Source: Zavarzinella formosa DSM 19928 (GTDB lineage Bacteria > Planctomycetota > Planctomycetia > Gemmatales > Gemmataceae). Taken from it: DNA of 64,000 bases. Shown here piece after piece: positions 36,004 to 45,900 of this stretch. Each line of letters starts with the position of its first letter. Position 1 is the stretch's first letter. Under the pieces are notes generated by a model that saw nothing but the letters and a program-made list of their open reading frames with translations, was not told where the DNA came from and did no database searches. The stretch covers positions 109,023-173,022 of the forward strand of contig NZ_JH636444.1 of NCBI RefSeq assembly GCF_000255705.1. Direction: 5' to 3'. The position numbers and the translations under genes are program-made.

Positions 36004-37533
36004 ATGCGTTGGCGAACAAATCTCTGGTTGGTTGAAGTGTGCTTTCTGGCTTTGATGGCGAGTACGTCGGCAATGGCCGAACCTGATCGAACGCGGCCAA
36101 ACATCATCGTGATCCTGGCTGATGACATCGGATACGGGGACCTGTCCTGCCATGGCGCGACGAAGGTGAAGACCCCGAATCTTGACAAACTGGCCGGCCA
36201 GGGAATGCGGTATGTGGATGCCCATTGTGCGGCCGCCGTATGTACCCCGACTCGCTACTCGCTGCTCACCGGGCAATATGCCTGGCGTCATCCCCCGGCG
36301 CGGGGAATTTTGAGCGGGGTCGCCCCGTTGGCCATTCCAACGGACCGAATGACGGTGCCAAAACTGCTCAAGCAGGCCGATTACGCCACCGGAGTCGTCG
36401 GCAAATGGCACCTTGGGCTGGGGGATGTGAAACCGGACTTCAACACGGAAATCAAACCGGGGCCGAGAGAAGTCGGGTTCGATTATTCCTTCATCATTCC
36501 CGCGACAGGTGACCGGACCCCGTGCGTTTACATGGAAAACGGGAGAGTGGTCAATCTCGATCCGAAGGACCCGATTCAAGTCTCCTATGGGGCGAAAGTG
36601 GGCGACGAACCGACCGGCCGCGAGAATCCGAAACTGTTGTTCAACCAAAAACCAAGCAACGGACACGACGCCACGATTGTGAACGGCATCAGTCGCATCG
36701 GTTTCATGAGCGGCGGCAAGGCGGCGCGGTGGAAGGATGAAGACATGGCCGATGACCTCACCAAGCAGGCCGTCAATTTTGTCGAAAAACACAAAGAGAA
36801 ACCCTTCTTCCTATATTTCGCCACTCACGATGTTCACGTTCCTCGGTTTCCACATCCCCGTTTTCGCGGCAAAAGCGAACACGGCTTGCGCGGCGATGCC
36901 ATCGTGGAACTTGACTGGAGTGTCGGGGAGGTCATGGCTGTTCTCGACAAGCACAAGTTGACCGAAAACACGTTGGTCATTTTCACCAGTGACAACGGCG
37001 GTGTCATGAACGATGGCTACTTCGACGGTTCCGGGACGGACAAGAGCGGGCACCAGTGCAATGGTGTTCTCCGAGGTTTCAAAGGATCAGCTTACGAAGG
37101 GGGCACCCGGATACCGTTCATCGTCCGCTGGCCCGGTCAGACACCGGCGGGAAAGACATCGAACACGTTGGTTAGCTCGGTCGATTTGCTGGCCACCTTT
37201 GCGGCCATCACCCGAAAGAAACTTCCCGACGAAGCCGGACCGGACAGCTTTGACATCCTTCCCGCGTTGCTTGCCGAGCGGCCTGAGAAGCCTTGCCGGG
37301 AAACACTCACCATGCAGGGCAATCCGCTCGCAGTTCGGCAGGGGAAGTGGAAACTGATTCCCCCGGTCACTCCGATGAAGGGAAAAACTCTCCCGGCGGA
37401 ACTCTACGACTTGGAGGCCGATTTGCCCGAGGCGAACAATCTGGCCGACAAGCAACCGGAGAAGGTGACCGAGTTGACGAATCTGCTGGAAGAGTTGCGA
37501 AAGTCCGGCCGAAGCCGTCCCGCCGCCAAATAA
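36004..37533 (+). CDS. Secreted sulfatase (arylsulfatase type)
   Basis: 509 residues from ATG at 36004 with AAGGAGAG upstream and a signal peptide (about 1-30). RPNIIVILADDIGYGDLSCHG supplies the metal-binding Asp pair; Cys80 in CTPTRYSLLTGQYAWR is the formylglycine precursor (C-x-P-x-R), followed by the G-x-Y/W element. GKWHLG and FTSDNGG supply further active-site residues. The enzyme should remove sulfate esters from polysaccharides or other substrates once matured by a formylglycine-generating enzyme encoded elsewhere. It is alone, behind the terminator. Planctomycetes encode many of these enzymes; the substrate is unknown. Confidence 0.95.
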   Translation: MRWRTNLWLVEVCFLALMASTSAMAEPDRTRPNIIVILADDIGYGDLSCHGATKVKTPNLDKLAGQGMRYVDAHCAAAVCTPTRYSLLTGQYAWRHPPARGILSGVAPLAIPTDRMTVPKLLKQADYATGVVGKWHLGLGDVKPDFNTEIKPGPREVGFDYSFIIPATGDRTPCVYMENGRVVNLDPKDPIQVSYGAKVGDEPTGRENPKLLFNQKPSNGHDATIVNGISRIGFMSGGKAARWKDEDMADDLTKQAVNFVEKHKEKPFFLYFATHDVHVPRFPHPRFRGKSEHGLRGDAIVELDWSVGEVMAVLDKHKLTENTLVIFTSDNGGVMNDGYFDGSGTDKSGHQCNGVLRGFKGSAYEGGTRIPFIVRWPGQTPAGKTSNTLVSSVDLLATFAAITRKKLPDEAGPDSFDILPALLAERPEKPCRETLTMQGNPLAVRQGKWKLIPPVTPMKGKTLPAELYDLEADLPEANNLADKQPEKVTELTNLLEELRKSGRSRPAAK

Positions 37534-37738
37534 TATCTGTCGACAATTCTGCTGAAAACAGTTCTGGACGGGCGGGGGATTGGCCGGTTACGATCATACC
37601 CAACTTTCCCCCGTCTCTCGAATTCCTCCAAGCGATCGTCGGGCTATCTCTCGCAAGTCGTCTTTTGGCCGTCAAGAAAATGATCGTTCGCTGATTTGGC
37701 TTGGAGTCAGAGACGCCTGATAGAGCAGGGCAAGACGA

Positions 37739-40324
37739 ATGAGAACATTTCTCAGGCACTTCTGGGTTCTGCTGGTCGGTTCGACCATGCTTTCCGCTCA
37801 AGAAAAACCGCCAATGAAAAGCGACGGGGCGGCGGATGCCCCGCTTCCGGCGGGGGCGGTGATGCGGTTGGGGGAGACCCGGTTCCGGCCGGGGGCGAGA
37901 ATCACCCACCTGGCTTTTTCCCCTGACGGGAAGTGGCTTGCCTCGTGGGGAAATTGGATGTACCACGAGGAGCGGCTTTCGATCTGGGATCTCGCCACCG
38001 GGCGGGAAGCTCAAACTCAATCGATGCCCGAACACAAATTCGCCGACATGAGTTGGGGACCGAATGGGGCCTATGCCGTCCTTAAATCGGGAAATGGTTT
38101 CCGCGTCTGGTCGTTTACGAACGCGGCGGGCAAGATCTTGCCGCCTCCGGAGGCTTTTGACAGAAAGCAGTCGGATGGCCAGCCGCAGGCGGTGGTGATT
38201 GGCGCGCCTCAATCGCCTCGCAAAGAAGAACGGCAGGCTCTCTCGCCGGACGGCCGACGACTGGCCGTGTTTCGTTCTGAGGGAAATCCGGTGACCAGAT
38301 CAGTTTCCATGTTCGAGACGAAAGAATGTGCGTCCGCCGCCGACCTAAAAATGCTGGCGACGAAAGCGATGCCGGAGGGAAATTGTCATGGCCTGAATTT
38401 TGCCAACTCCGGCAAGTCGGTCGTGGTTTTGTTGGAAAACATGGGGAAGCAGTCGGTCGTGGTGTGGGACGCTGAAAAGGGCGTCGTTTCCGATCCGGTT
38501 CCCGTGCCTGTTGGAGTCCGGCAGGGGATTCGGCAAGTGGTTGATGTGGCAGAAGACGGTTCGGCACTGGCGGTCGGGTTGGAGGATGGAACCGTCAAGA
38601 TTTTCGACCTGCCCGGCGGCAAGGAACGATTGTCCATTCAGAAACACGATGGTCCGAAGCACGGGGGCAAGTGGTCGGAGGTTTCGGCAGTCAAGTTTGT
38701 CAACGGTGGCCGGAATGTGCTCTCTGCCGGGCGGGACAACAGGCAATTGATCTGGGATGCCAAAACTGGGGCCGAAGTGGCGGCTCTCAATGGGCACGGT
38801 TCATGGGTTGAAGCGGTGGCTATTTCGCCGGACGGCAAGCGAGCGGCCACGGCCGGGCAGGATTCGCTTATCCGAATTTGGGATGCGGCCACTTGGAAGC
38901 CGATTCTTCCCCCGACAGGTCCGACGGAGACAGTCTGGCGATTGGACATTTCTCGCGACGGCAAATACGTGGCTGCTGGGGCCGGAGACGGAGCCCATGT
39001 GTGGGAACTCGCCTCCGGGCGCGAGGTGCGTTCCATCCCGTCGAATTACAAGAGCGGGTATGTTTTGCTAGCGCCCGAGGGGGCCGCGCTGGTTGGGGAC
39101 AAAGAGGGAAAACAGAGTCTGTATCCGATTCCGGATGGTCCGCCGAAACCTCTGGAGATCAAAGGTCGGTTGCTCGAATTTTCACCGGACGGGAAAACAC
39201 TGCTGACGCATTCGGGAAACGAATTGGCGATTTGGGACTGGCCGGCCCAAACCAAGCGACTGGCGGTGCGGACAAAAAGCGAGGCAATCTCGGCCACGTT
39301 CTCGGCGGACAACCGGACGGCGGTGGTCAAACCGGAAAGAACGTCGGCGATCATACTCGATGTGACGACTGGCGAGATGACCGAGTTGTCGATGCACCTG
39401 CACTGGTTCTCCCGCGCCGCCGGGTTTGCCGCCGGCGGGCGGGTGTTGTGCGGAACAGGCGGTGTCAGTTCAAAGCAACCGGAGGGATGGAGTGTCCGCA
39501 CCCGTACTCGGGTTTTGACGTTTGAGTCCCCGCCGCGAAACCCCAACTGTTACTCTTCGCAATTCTACACGTTGAGTTTTGCCGTAAGCCCGGATGGACG
39601 GCGGGCGGCCAGCGCTCAAAGCGATGGCGGCCTGGCGATCTATGAGACAGCCACCGGCAAATTACTCGCTGATTTTCACGGCCATCGTGACAGTCTTATC
39701 GCCGTCGCTTGGACACCGGACGGCAATCGTGTGTTGACGGGTGGTGGCGATCATCAAGTTCTGGTTTGGGATGTGTCGCTTGCCAAACTGGCCGGTGATG
39801 TTCGGCCTTTGTCAGAGGCTGACCGAGCCAAGGCTTGGGACCAACTGGGGTCGCAACCGGCCAAAGAGGCCGTCAAGACAATGGGTGCTTTGGCAGCCGA
39901 CTCTGAAAATACGGTTGCCTTGTTTGCCAAACACTTGAAGCCCTTTCCTCGGAGCGACGCCGCCACTCTTGACCGGCTTTTTAACGAACTTGATGACAAA
40001 CGATTTGTCGTCCGAGAAAAGGCGTCCGCGGAACTGGCCAAACTCGGCCCGGGCGCGATTGTCGGAGTCCGCGAGCGAGCGGCGAAGACATCGTCGGCCG
40101 AGGCCAAACGACGGGCCGAAGTATTCCTGACCCAATTTGAAACCGAGGAGATGACGACGGATCGTATCCGTTTCTTGCGGGCCTTGGAAGTTCTCGCGGC
40201 CGCGAACACGTCGGCGGCCAGACGGTTGATCGAGGACTTGGCGGGTGGCGCTCCGAGCGTTTGGGAGACCGACGCTGCCCGTGGCGCAATGCTCCCGCCT
40301 GTCGCGATGCCCAAGCGGAAATAG
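37739..40324 (+). CDS. Secreted WD40-repeat protein with HEAT-like C-terminal region
   Basis: 861 residues with an N-terminal signal (MRTFLRHFWVLLVGSTMLSAQ). Residues about 45-680 contain about 10-13 WD40 blades, for example HLAFSPDGKWLASWGNW, AVAISPDGKRAATAGQDSLIRIWD and AVAWTPDGNRVLTGGGDHQVLVWD, enough for one or two beta-propellers. The C-terminal portion (about 700-840) is the planctomycete tail with LDRLFNELDDKRFVVREKASAELAKLG, a HEAT-like alpha region. It is a binding scaffold with no catalytic motif. The gene ends at the bidirectional terminator shared with the stress protein gene. Confidence 0.88.
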   Translation: MRTFLRHFWVLLVGSTMLSAQEKPPMKSDGAADAPLPAGAVMRLGETRFRPGARITHLAFSPDGKWLASWGNWMYHEERLSIWDLATGREAQTQSMPEHKFADMSWGPNGAYAVLKSGNGFRVWSFTNAAGKILPPPEAFDRKQSDGQPQAVVIGAPQSPRKEERQALSPDGRRLAVFRSEGNPVTRSVSMFETKECASAADLKMLATKAMPEGNCHGLNFANSGKSVVVLLENMGKQSVVVWDAEKGVVSDPVPVPVGVRQGIRQVVDVAEDGSALAVGLEDGTVKIFDLPGGKERLSIQKHDGPKHGGKWSEVSAVKFVNGGRNVLSAGRDNRQLIWDAKTGAEVAALNGHGSWVEAVAISPDGKRAATAGQDSLIRIWDAATWKPILPPTGPTETVWRLDISRDGKYVAAGAGDGAHVWELASGREVRSIPSNYKSGYVLLAPEGAALVGDKEGKQSLYPIPDGPPKPLEIKGRLLEFSPDGKTLLTHSGNELAIWDWPAQTKRLAVRTKSEAISATFSADNRTAVVKPERTSAIILDVTTGEMTELSMHLHWFSRAAGFAAGGRVLCGTGGVSSKQPEGWSVRTRTRVLTFESPPRNPNCYSSQFYTLSFAVSPDGRRAASAQSDGGLAIYETATGKLLADFHGHRDSLIAVAWTPDGNRVLTGGGDHQVLVWDVSLAKLAGDVRPLSEADRAKAWDQLGSQPAKEAVKTMGALAADSENTVALFAKHLKPFPRSDAATLDRLFNELDDKRFVVREKASAELAKLGPGAIVGVRERAAKTSSAEAKRRAEVFLTQFETEEMTTDRIRFLRALEVLAAANTSAARRLIEDLAGGAPSVWETDAARGAMLPPVAMPKRK

Positions 40325-40401
40325 AGGTCGCAACGTTCTGGACTCATATGCCTCCGTCAAGATCCGAACGGCCTCACGAGTGGAGGATACCGGTCAATCA
40401 A

Positions 40402-40443
40402 AAAGCCCTGTTGAAAGGCTGTTGAGCCTTCCAACAGGGCTTT
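40402..40443. terminator. Bidirectional terminator between convergent genes
   Basis: AAAGCCCTGTTG (40402-40413) pairs with CAACAGGGCTTT (40432-40443), with an inner AAGGCT/AGCCTT stem. It has A-rich sequence on one side and T-rich on the other, so it can stop the WD40 gene (plus) and the stress protein gene (minus). Confidence 0.9.
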
Positions 40444-40461
40444 GATTTTCTTCGCGAACAC

Positions 40462-40989
40462 TCATACGGCAGGGGTCGCCAGTCGGTCGGAAGCCGAGCC
40501 GATGTCGCGATTGTAGCCGTGGTTGCGACGGATGATGGCGAAGGCATCCCCGAAGCGGCCATCGGTGCGAACCGTCACCACGGTCCGGCCGGAGCGGAAT
40601 TCCTCGTCGTAAAACCGGGCGTCTTCCTCGGGAATCCCCAGCCCGACCATCGTGCCGACTAATCCGGCAATGGCCGCTCCCCCGGCAGCGTTCGCGAGCA
40701 GGGCCGCCAAGGCTCCGCCAGCGATCACCGGGCCAATGGCGGGGATCAGGCCCGCGAGGATTCCCAATCCAACGAGACCGCCCGCCCCGGCCCCGACGGC
40801 CGCGCCGATCAACGCCCCCTCTTCCGCTTTGGTGCCTCGGTTATCCGCCCAGCCGTCCGCATTATGCCCGGCAACGCCGATTTGGCTGTTCGTGAAACCG
40901 GCGTCCCGAAGATCGGCGACGGCTTGATCCGCGTCGTGACGGTTCTCGAACACGCCGACGACGGTTGAACGATTTGTGTTATCAGTCAT
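40462..40989 (-). CDS. Glycine-zipper general stress protein-like
   Basis: 175 residues. The N-terminal part (VVGVFENRHDADQAVADLRDAGFTNSQIGV) matches the small domain of general-stress proteins such as GSP17M/YflT, a ferredoxin-like fold. Residues about 58-118 form a Gly/Ala-rich, glycine-zipper-like hydrophobic stretch (GALIGAAVGAGAGGLVGLGIL...LLANAAGGAAIAGLVG). The C-terminal part returns to the same kind of fold (RSGRTVVTVRTDGRFGDAFAIIRRNHGYN). Probably a stress-responsive membrane-associated protein; no enzyme activity is suggested. It ends at a shared terminator, and a long noncoding region lies upstream. Confidence 0.72.
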   Translation of the reverse strand: MTDNTNRSTVVGVFENRHDADQAVADLRDAGFTNSQIGVAGHNADGWADNRGTKAEEGALIGAAVGAGAGGLVGLGILAGLIPAIGPVIAGGALAALLANAAGGAAIAGLVGTMVGLGIPEEDARFYDEEFRSGRTVVTVRTDGRFGDAFAIIRRNHGYNRDIGSASDRLATPAV

Positions 40990-41786
40990 GATGAAAACTC
41001 CTTGATGAGAGTGTCAAGTGGCGACCAGTTCTCGGTGGTAAAAGCCCCAAAAGAAGGGTTGAAACAAGGTTTTGCAACCAAGATGCCGTTCGCCGCCAAT
41101 GCCCTTGATTGACGGCAATCGGGCTTGAGACTGGCAGGTTTGGGAATGCCTTCCCTGATTAAAATTTCGCGGGCGTTGTTTTTCAATTGGGACGAGAACG
41201 ACCGGTGACACGAATGAGCGAACGGATTCTCAAACGATCAAGAACCGACGGCCGATGAGTTCGGATTGTGAGTTGTACCAGACATGGCCAAGAAGACTTT
41301 TGAAAATCCGCGCCAAAAATAAGAGGTGTTTTTTCGGATCACTTTGCCGCGAAGAAGATGATCTCATCGGGCATGTTTTTAACCGAGAAAAGGCAAAAAA
41401 CCGGTCCAGAAGGTGTTCAAAACGGCTTCCAGAACCCACTTTTTGACCAGTTTTTTGCCGTTTTCAGCCCAAAACCGGTCATTACCGGTCATTTTCCGGC
41501 CTAAAACTGAACACCACCCATGCGAATTCCTCGGTGATTACACCCAGGCGCCCATATGATTTTGGCATAATCCACATTACTTCCGAACAATCCGCGATTT
41601 GTTGGCCCGTTTTTGAGGGGCGAATCCAAGCGAAGCCCAGGACAAATTTCGGCTCTATCCGCCATGAACAGAACAACGTCACCCGTCGGGTAACAACTAC
41701 CGCCGGACAGCTGTTTCTCATCCCCGGCTCACGGTCGCCGGTTATCATTTTTGAAAACCCGTCCACATACAGATTCGGACTCGCCG
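40990..41786 (+). other. Gene-poor interval upstream of the glycine-zipper and membrane protein genes
   Basis: About 800 bp with no gene I can support; the open frames here have no recognisable motif or credible start. It holds the promoter of the minus-strand stress protein and probably that of the plus-strand membrane protein. A tandem ACCGGTCATT repeat is at 41474-41493. No tRNA or small RNA was recognised. Confidence 0.45.
41474..41493 (+). repeat. Tandem ACCGGTCATT direct repeat
   Basis: Two perfect, adjacent copies of ACCGGTCATT (41474-41483 and 41484-41493), followed by TTCCGG. Exactly one helical turn per unit would suit a cooperative DNA-binding protein. Function unknown. Confidence 0.5.
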
Positions 41787-42440
41787 ATGGACCCGCTTCC
41801 TTGGTATCGAATGGCGGCCACGCCGTTGGTGATTGCCGCGTTGATTGCCTATGCGATTTGGAAACCGACCACTCGGGCGAGGGCGACTATCCTTGGGGCC
41901 GGGATGCTGGCCGGGTATGGCATCTTGCAGGACCAGATAAGCTCCAGATTGTGTCCGGAGTATTTCACCGTCCTGCACAACCCGATTCCCGGCCTGACGG
42001 ACCCGACATTGATCGGAATCGTGTGGGGATTTCTCGCGGCCGCCGGTGGCGGCGTGGCGATGGGCTATGCGGCCGGGCTTGCCGCCACCCTTGGCAAAAA
42101 TCCCCCCTTGGCCACGCGCGATCTCGTCCGTCCCATGCTTTTGCTAATGGCCGCCGTGGCGGTCGTGACAGCCATCACGGGGGTGAGCGCTCACCGTCAC
42201 GCGGAGATGTTCAACGTGCGCCTTGATCCGCGCTTGGATGCCTTGATCCCGGTTGAACGCCACCGGGCGGCTTTCACCGTCGCGTGTTATCACTTCGCTG
42301 CCTACGCCAGTGCCATCCTCGGCAGCGTCGTGATGTGCGTGTGGATTGGAGTACGACGAAGTGTTTCAGGCTCTGTTTGTTCATCGACTCTGCGCCAGAG
42401 TGATGAGTCAAAGATAGTTATGCACGGGCATGAAAAATAA
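41787..42440 (+). CDS. Multi-pass membrane protein of unknown function
   Basis: 217 residues from ATG at 41787; an in-frame TTG at 41751 is an alternative and no ribosome binding site decides. About five hydrophobic segments are visible (about 8-25, 33-50, 77-105, 113-135, 175-200). Charged phrases such as ISSRLCPEYFTVLHNPIPGLTDP and HRHAEMFNVRLDPRLD lie between them. No transporter or enzyme motif was recognised. It is isolated, with long noncoding flanks on both sides. The C-terminal 20 residues are polar and may be cytoplasmic. Confidence 0.6.
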   Translation: MDPLPWYRMAATPLVIAALIAYAIWKPTTRARATILGAGMLAGYGILQDQISSRLCPEYFTVLHNPIPGLTDPTLIGIVWGFLAAAGGGVAMGYAAGLAATLGKNPPLATRDLVRPMLLLMAAVAVVTAITGVSAHRHAEMFNVRLDPRLDALIPVERHRAAFTVACYHFAAYASAILGSVVMCVWIGVRRSVSGSVCSSTLRQSDESKIVMHGHEK

Positions 42441-42998
42441 CGAGAATGAAAGGGGAAGGATTTATGAGTGGAAACTAATGAATTGAGTTTTATCATTCGA
42501 GAAAATCTTGCAAGATTTTTTGTTCAATTTCCCATCTCCGGAGTGGATTTGAAACTCTCATGAAAGAACGATGAGAGACACTTGGAATTGGGTATTGCTG
42601 GCAATGGTAATTCCCAGTTTGGTTATGAAAAGCACATTTCGGCAATCGAATTTTGCGGATTTTACGCCTTAGCCGAATTCATTTTCCACTCCGACGCCAA
42701 TTCAAGGGCTGTGTTCACCCAAATATGAGAGTCTTCCCATCTTCTCATCAGACGTGTGAATTGTCATACTGATGCCTAAAGGTTGGCGAAGCCGCTTGCT
42801 CATCCACACATCCCGAAAAATCAGTTCTCGTGCAACACGAATATCCCCTCTCATTGGAATCAGAACCGTCTGTCGGCGTGCCACATCTGCTGACTGGCGT
42901 TGACCATCGGGATAAGATGCGCAAAGATGGCTGGATAGCCAGCCGAACCCTCGGTCAGTCCTTTTGTGCCCGTCTTCGAACATCACCTCAGGTGAATC
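42441..42998 (+). other. AT-richer gene-free region upstream of the giant gene
   Basis: About 560 bp with lower GC than its surroundings and no gene recognised. CTCTCAT and ATGAGAG near 42556-42580 can form a small hairpin. The region probably contains the promoter and leader of the giant repeat gene; AGGTGA lies just before its ATG. Confidence 0.4.
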
Positions 42999-45900
42999 AT
43001 GACATGGTCCGCTTGGTTGCTCAGCCGCTCTCCCCGCCAAACGTCGGCCTCTTCCCTGCGTCGCTCATTGAAAATCGAATCACTGGAACACAGGGAAGTT
43101 CCCGCCTCCATCTCGGGGAATGTTTTCAAGGACTTTGACAACAGCGGAACCCTGAACGGACCGGACTCCGTCCTCTCGGGCGTGGCGGTCACGGTCACCG
43201 GGGGCACGCTGACCACCCCCGCGTCGGCCACGACCGATGCGTCCGGGAATTTCAGCGTCACCGGATTGGCGGCAGGCACCTATGCGTTGACGGTGGTGAC
43301 TCCCACTGGCACGGCGGCTGGCAAAGCCACGGCCGGCACGGCGGCGGGCACGGCCGGAACCGCGAATTCCGTCACCAGTATCACCCTGACCGCCTCACAA
43401 GACGCCACCGGGTATTTGTTCGGCGAAGTGCCAAACAACCTGTCAACGGGCGGCATCGTTTACGATGATGTGAACGGCAACGGCACCCAAGACACCGGGG
43501 AAGCCGGCATCGCCGGAGTGACGGTCACGCTCAACGGCACTTCATCGCTCACGGGATCGGCCATCACGGCGATGACGGCCACCACGGACACGAACGGCAT
43601 CTACTCGTTCACCAATCTGACCCCCGGCACTTATTCCATCGCCGAAACACCGAAGACCGGCTTTGCTCGAGGAACGCTCCAAAACGGCACCCCGGCCGCG
43701 GCCTCGACGGCCAACGGCACATTCACCGGGATTGACCTCACCTCGACCGCCGCGACTTCCACAAACTTCAATTTCGCGGACATCAAACCCGAGATCCTCA
43801 CGCTGACGCAAACCGTCAACACGGCGAGAGTGAAGCCCGGCGGCCAGGTGGCCATCACCTATGTGGTGAAAAACACCGGCGAACGGTCGGTCGATTCCGT
43901 GGCCGCCGCCGTCAATCTGGACTCTCTGACATTCGTGTCAGCCAGCGGGACCGGATACGATTCGGCCTCCAAGACATGGACCATCGGAACCCTTGATGTC
44001 GGGCAGTCGGCCACGCTGACGATCACGGCAACCGCCCCCGCAAAGGGCGTGTTCCTGCCATCGTCCCGAGTGGCTTCCACCGACACGGCCAACACGGATC
44101 TGAGCGGCGCCGCGGCCACTGTCACCGGCGACACCGCCTTTAGCACGATCAACGCCACCACCGGCGGGATCTCCTTGCAGAGTTTTCTCACCTCGTCGTA
44201 TCGCACAAGCGCCATCGTTGGTTCCACCCGCACGCCCGTGTATCCCGATGTTCCGGGCTCCACCACAACCACGCCGACGACTCCGACGGTGACGTTCTTC
44301 AACGCGGCGGGGACGACGCAGATCACGACAGGCACGACGGCTGAAACAACAACCGTCATCAAGGGTGTCACCTCGCCCAACACGACCGTGACGCTTGTCG
44401 AAACCGGCGTGACAACAACCTCGGATTCCACCGGGGCCTATAGCTTCACCGGCGTGGCCGTGGCCACCGGCTCGAACACGTACACGATCAAGGCGGGCAC
44501 GGGAACGAACACCAGCCAGGCCACCGGAACGTTGACGGGAACCTCCTCGACCACGACGCCGACAACGCCGACGGTGACGTTCTTCAATGCGGCGGGGACG
44601 ACGCAGATCACGACGGGGAGCACGAGCGAGACGACGACGGTCATCAAGGGGATCACGTCTCCGTCTACGTTGGTGACACTCGTCGAAACAGGGGCGACGA
44701 CGACCTCGGATTCCACCGGGGCCTACACCTTCTCGGCGGTTCCCGTCGCGAACGGCTCGAACACCTACACGATCAAGGCGGGCACGGGCTCGAACACCAG
44801 CCAGGCCGCGGGAACCATCACCGGAACAGCGCTGGCCACAACGCCGCTCGCCCCGACAGTTGTCTTCTTCAACGCGGCCGGAACCACCCAACTGACCGGC
44901 GGAAGCACAACCGAATCAACGACAGTCATCAAGGGCGTCACTTCGCCCAACACGGTCGTGACAATTGTGGAAACGGGAGCCAAGACGACATCGAATTCCA
45001 CCGGGGCGTACACGTTCAATGCCGTGCCTGTCGCAAGCGGCTCCAACACATACACGGTCAAGGCAAGCTCGGGCGCGTTGACGAACCAGACAGTGGCCAC
45101 GCTCATCGGAACCACCACCACCGCCCCGACCGCCCCGACCATCACCTTCTTCAACGCGGCCGGAACCACCCAACTGACCGGAGCCACGACGAGCGAAGCC
45201 ACCGTCACCATCAAGGGAACAACCTCGCCGAACACCGCCGTGACGATTGTGGAAACCGGGGCGACGGCGACCTCGGATTCCACGGGGGCGTACACGTTCT
45301 CGGCCGTGCCGGTGGTGGTGGGAACCAACACGTACACGGTGAAGGCTGGAACGGGGACGGCCACCAGCCAGACGGTCGGCACGTTGACGGGGACGGCCAC
45401 GTCCTCAACGCCGACAGCGCCGACGGTCACGTTCTTCAACGCGGCGGGTGACACACAAATCACCACGGGCAGCACCAGCGAGGGAACCACCACCATCAAG
45501 GGGGTGACCTCGCCCAATGTCTCAGTCAAGCTGGTCCAGACCGGTGACACGACGACGTCGGATTCGACGGGGGCCTATTCGTTCTCGAATGTCCCGGTGA
45601 TCGTGGGTTCAAACACATACACCGTTCAGGCGACGGGAACGGACGGCACGACCAGCCAGACCATCGGCACGCTGACGGGGACGGCCACGTCGGCGACCCC
45701 GACGACGCCGACGATCACGTTCTTCAACGCGGCGGGCGACACGCAAATCACCACGGGCAGCACCAGCGAAAGCACGACGACCATCAAGGGTGTCACCAGC
45801 CCCAATACGACGGTCACGTTGGTTGGAACCTCGAACACCACGACGTCGGATTCGACGGGGGCGTATACGTTCTCGGCCGTGCCGGTGGTGGCGGGGACCA

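Noticed and set aside
35548-36792. 414-residue antisense open frame spanning the cyclophilin and sulfatase genes
   Set aside because: It crosses a perfect intrinsic terminator and two well-supported genes on the plus strand.
41534-42226. 230-residue open frame overlapping the membrane protein gene
   Set aside because: Its second half is out of frame with a gene that has clear membrane segments; its composition changes abruptly to Arg/Gly/Asp-rich and there is no motif.
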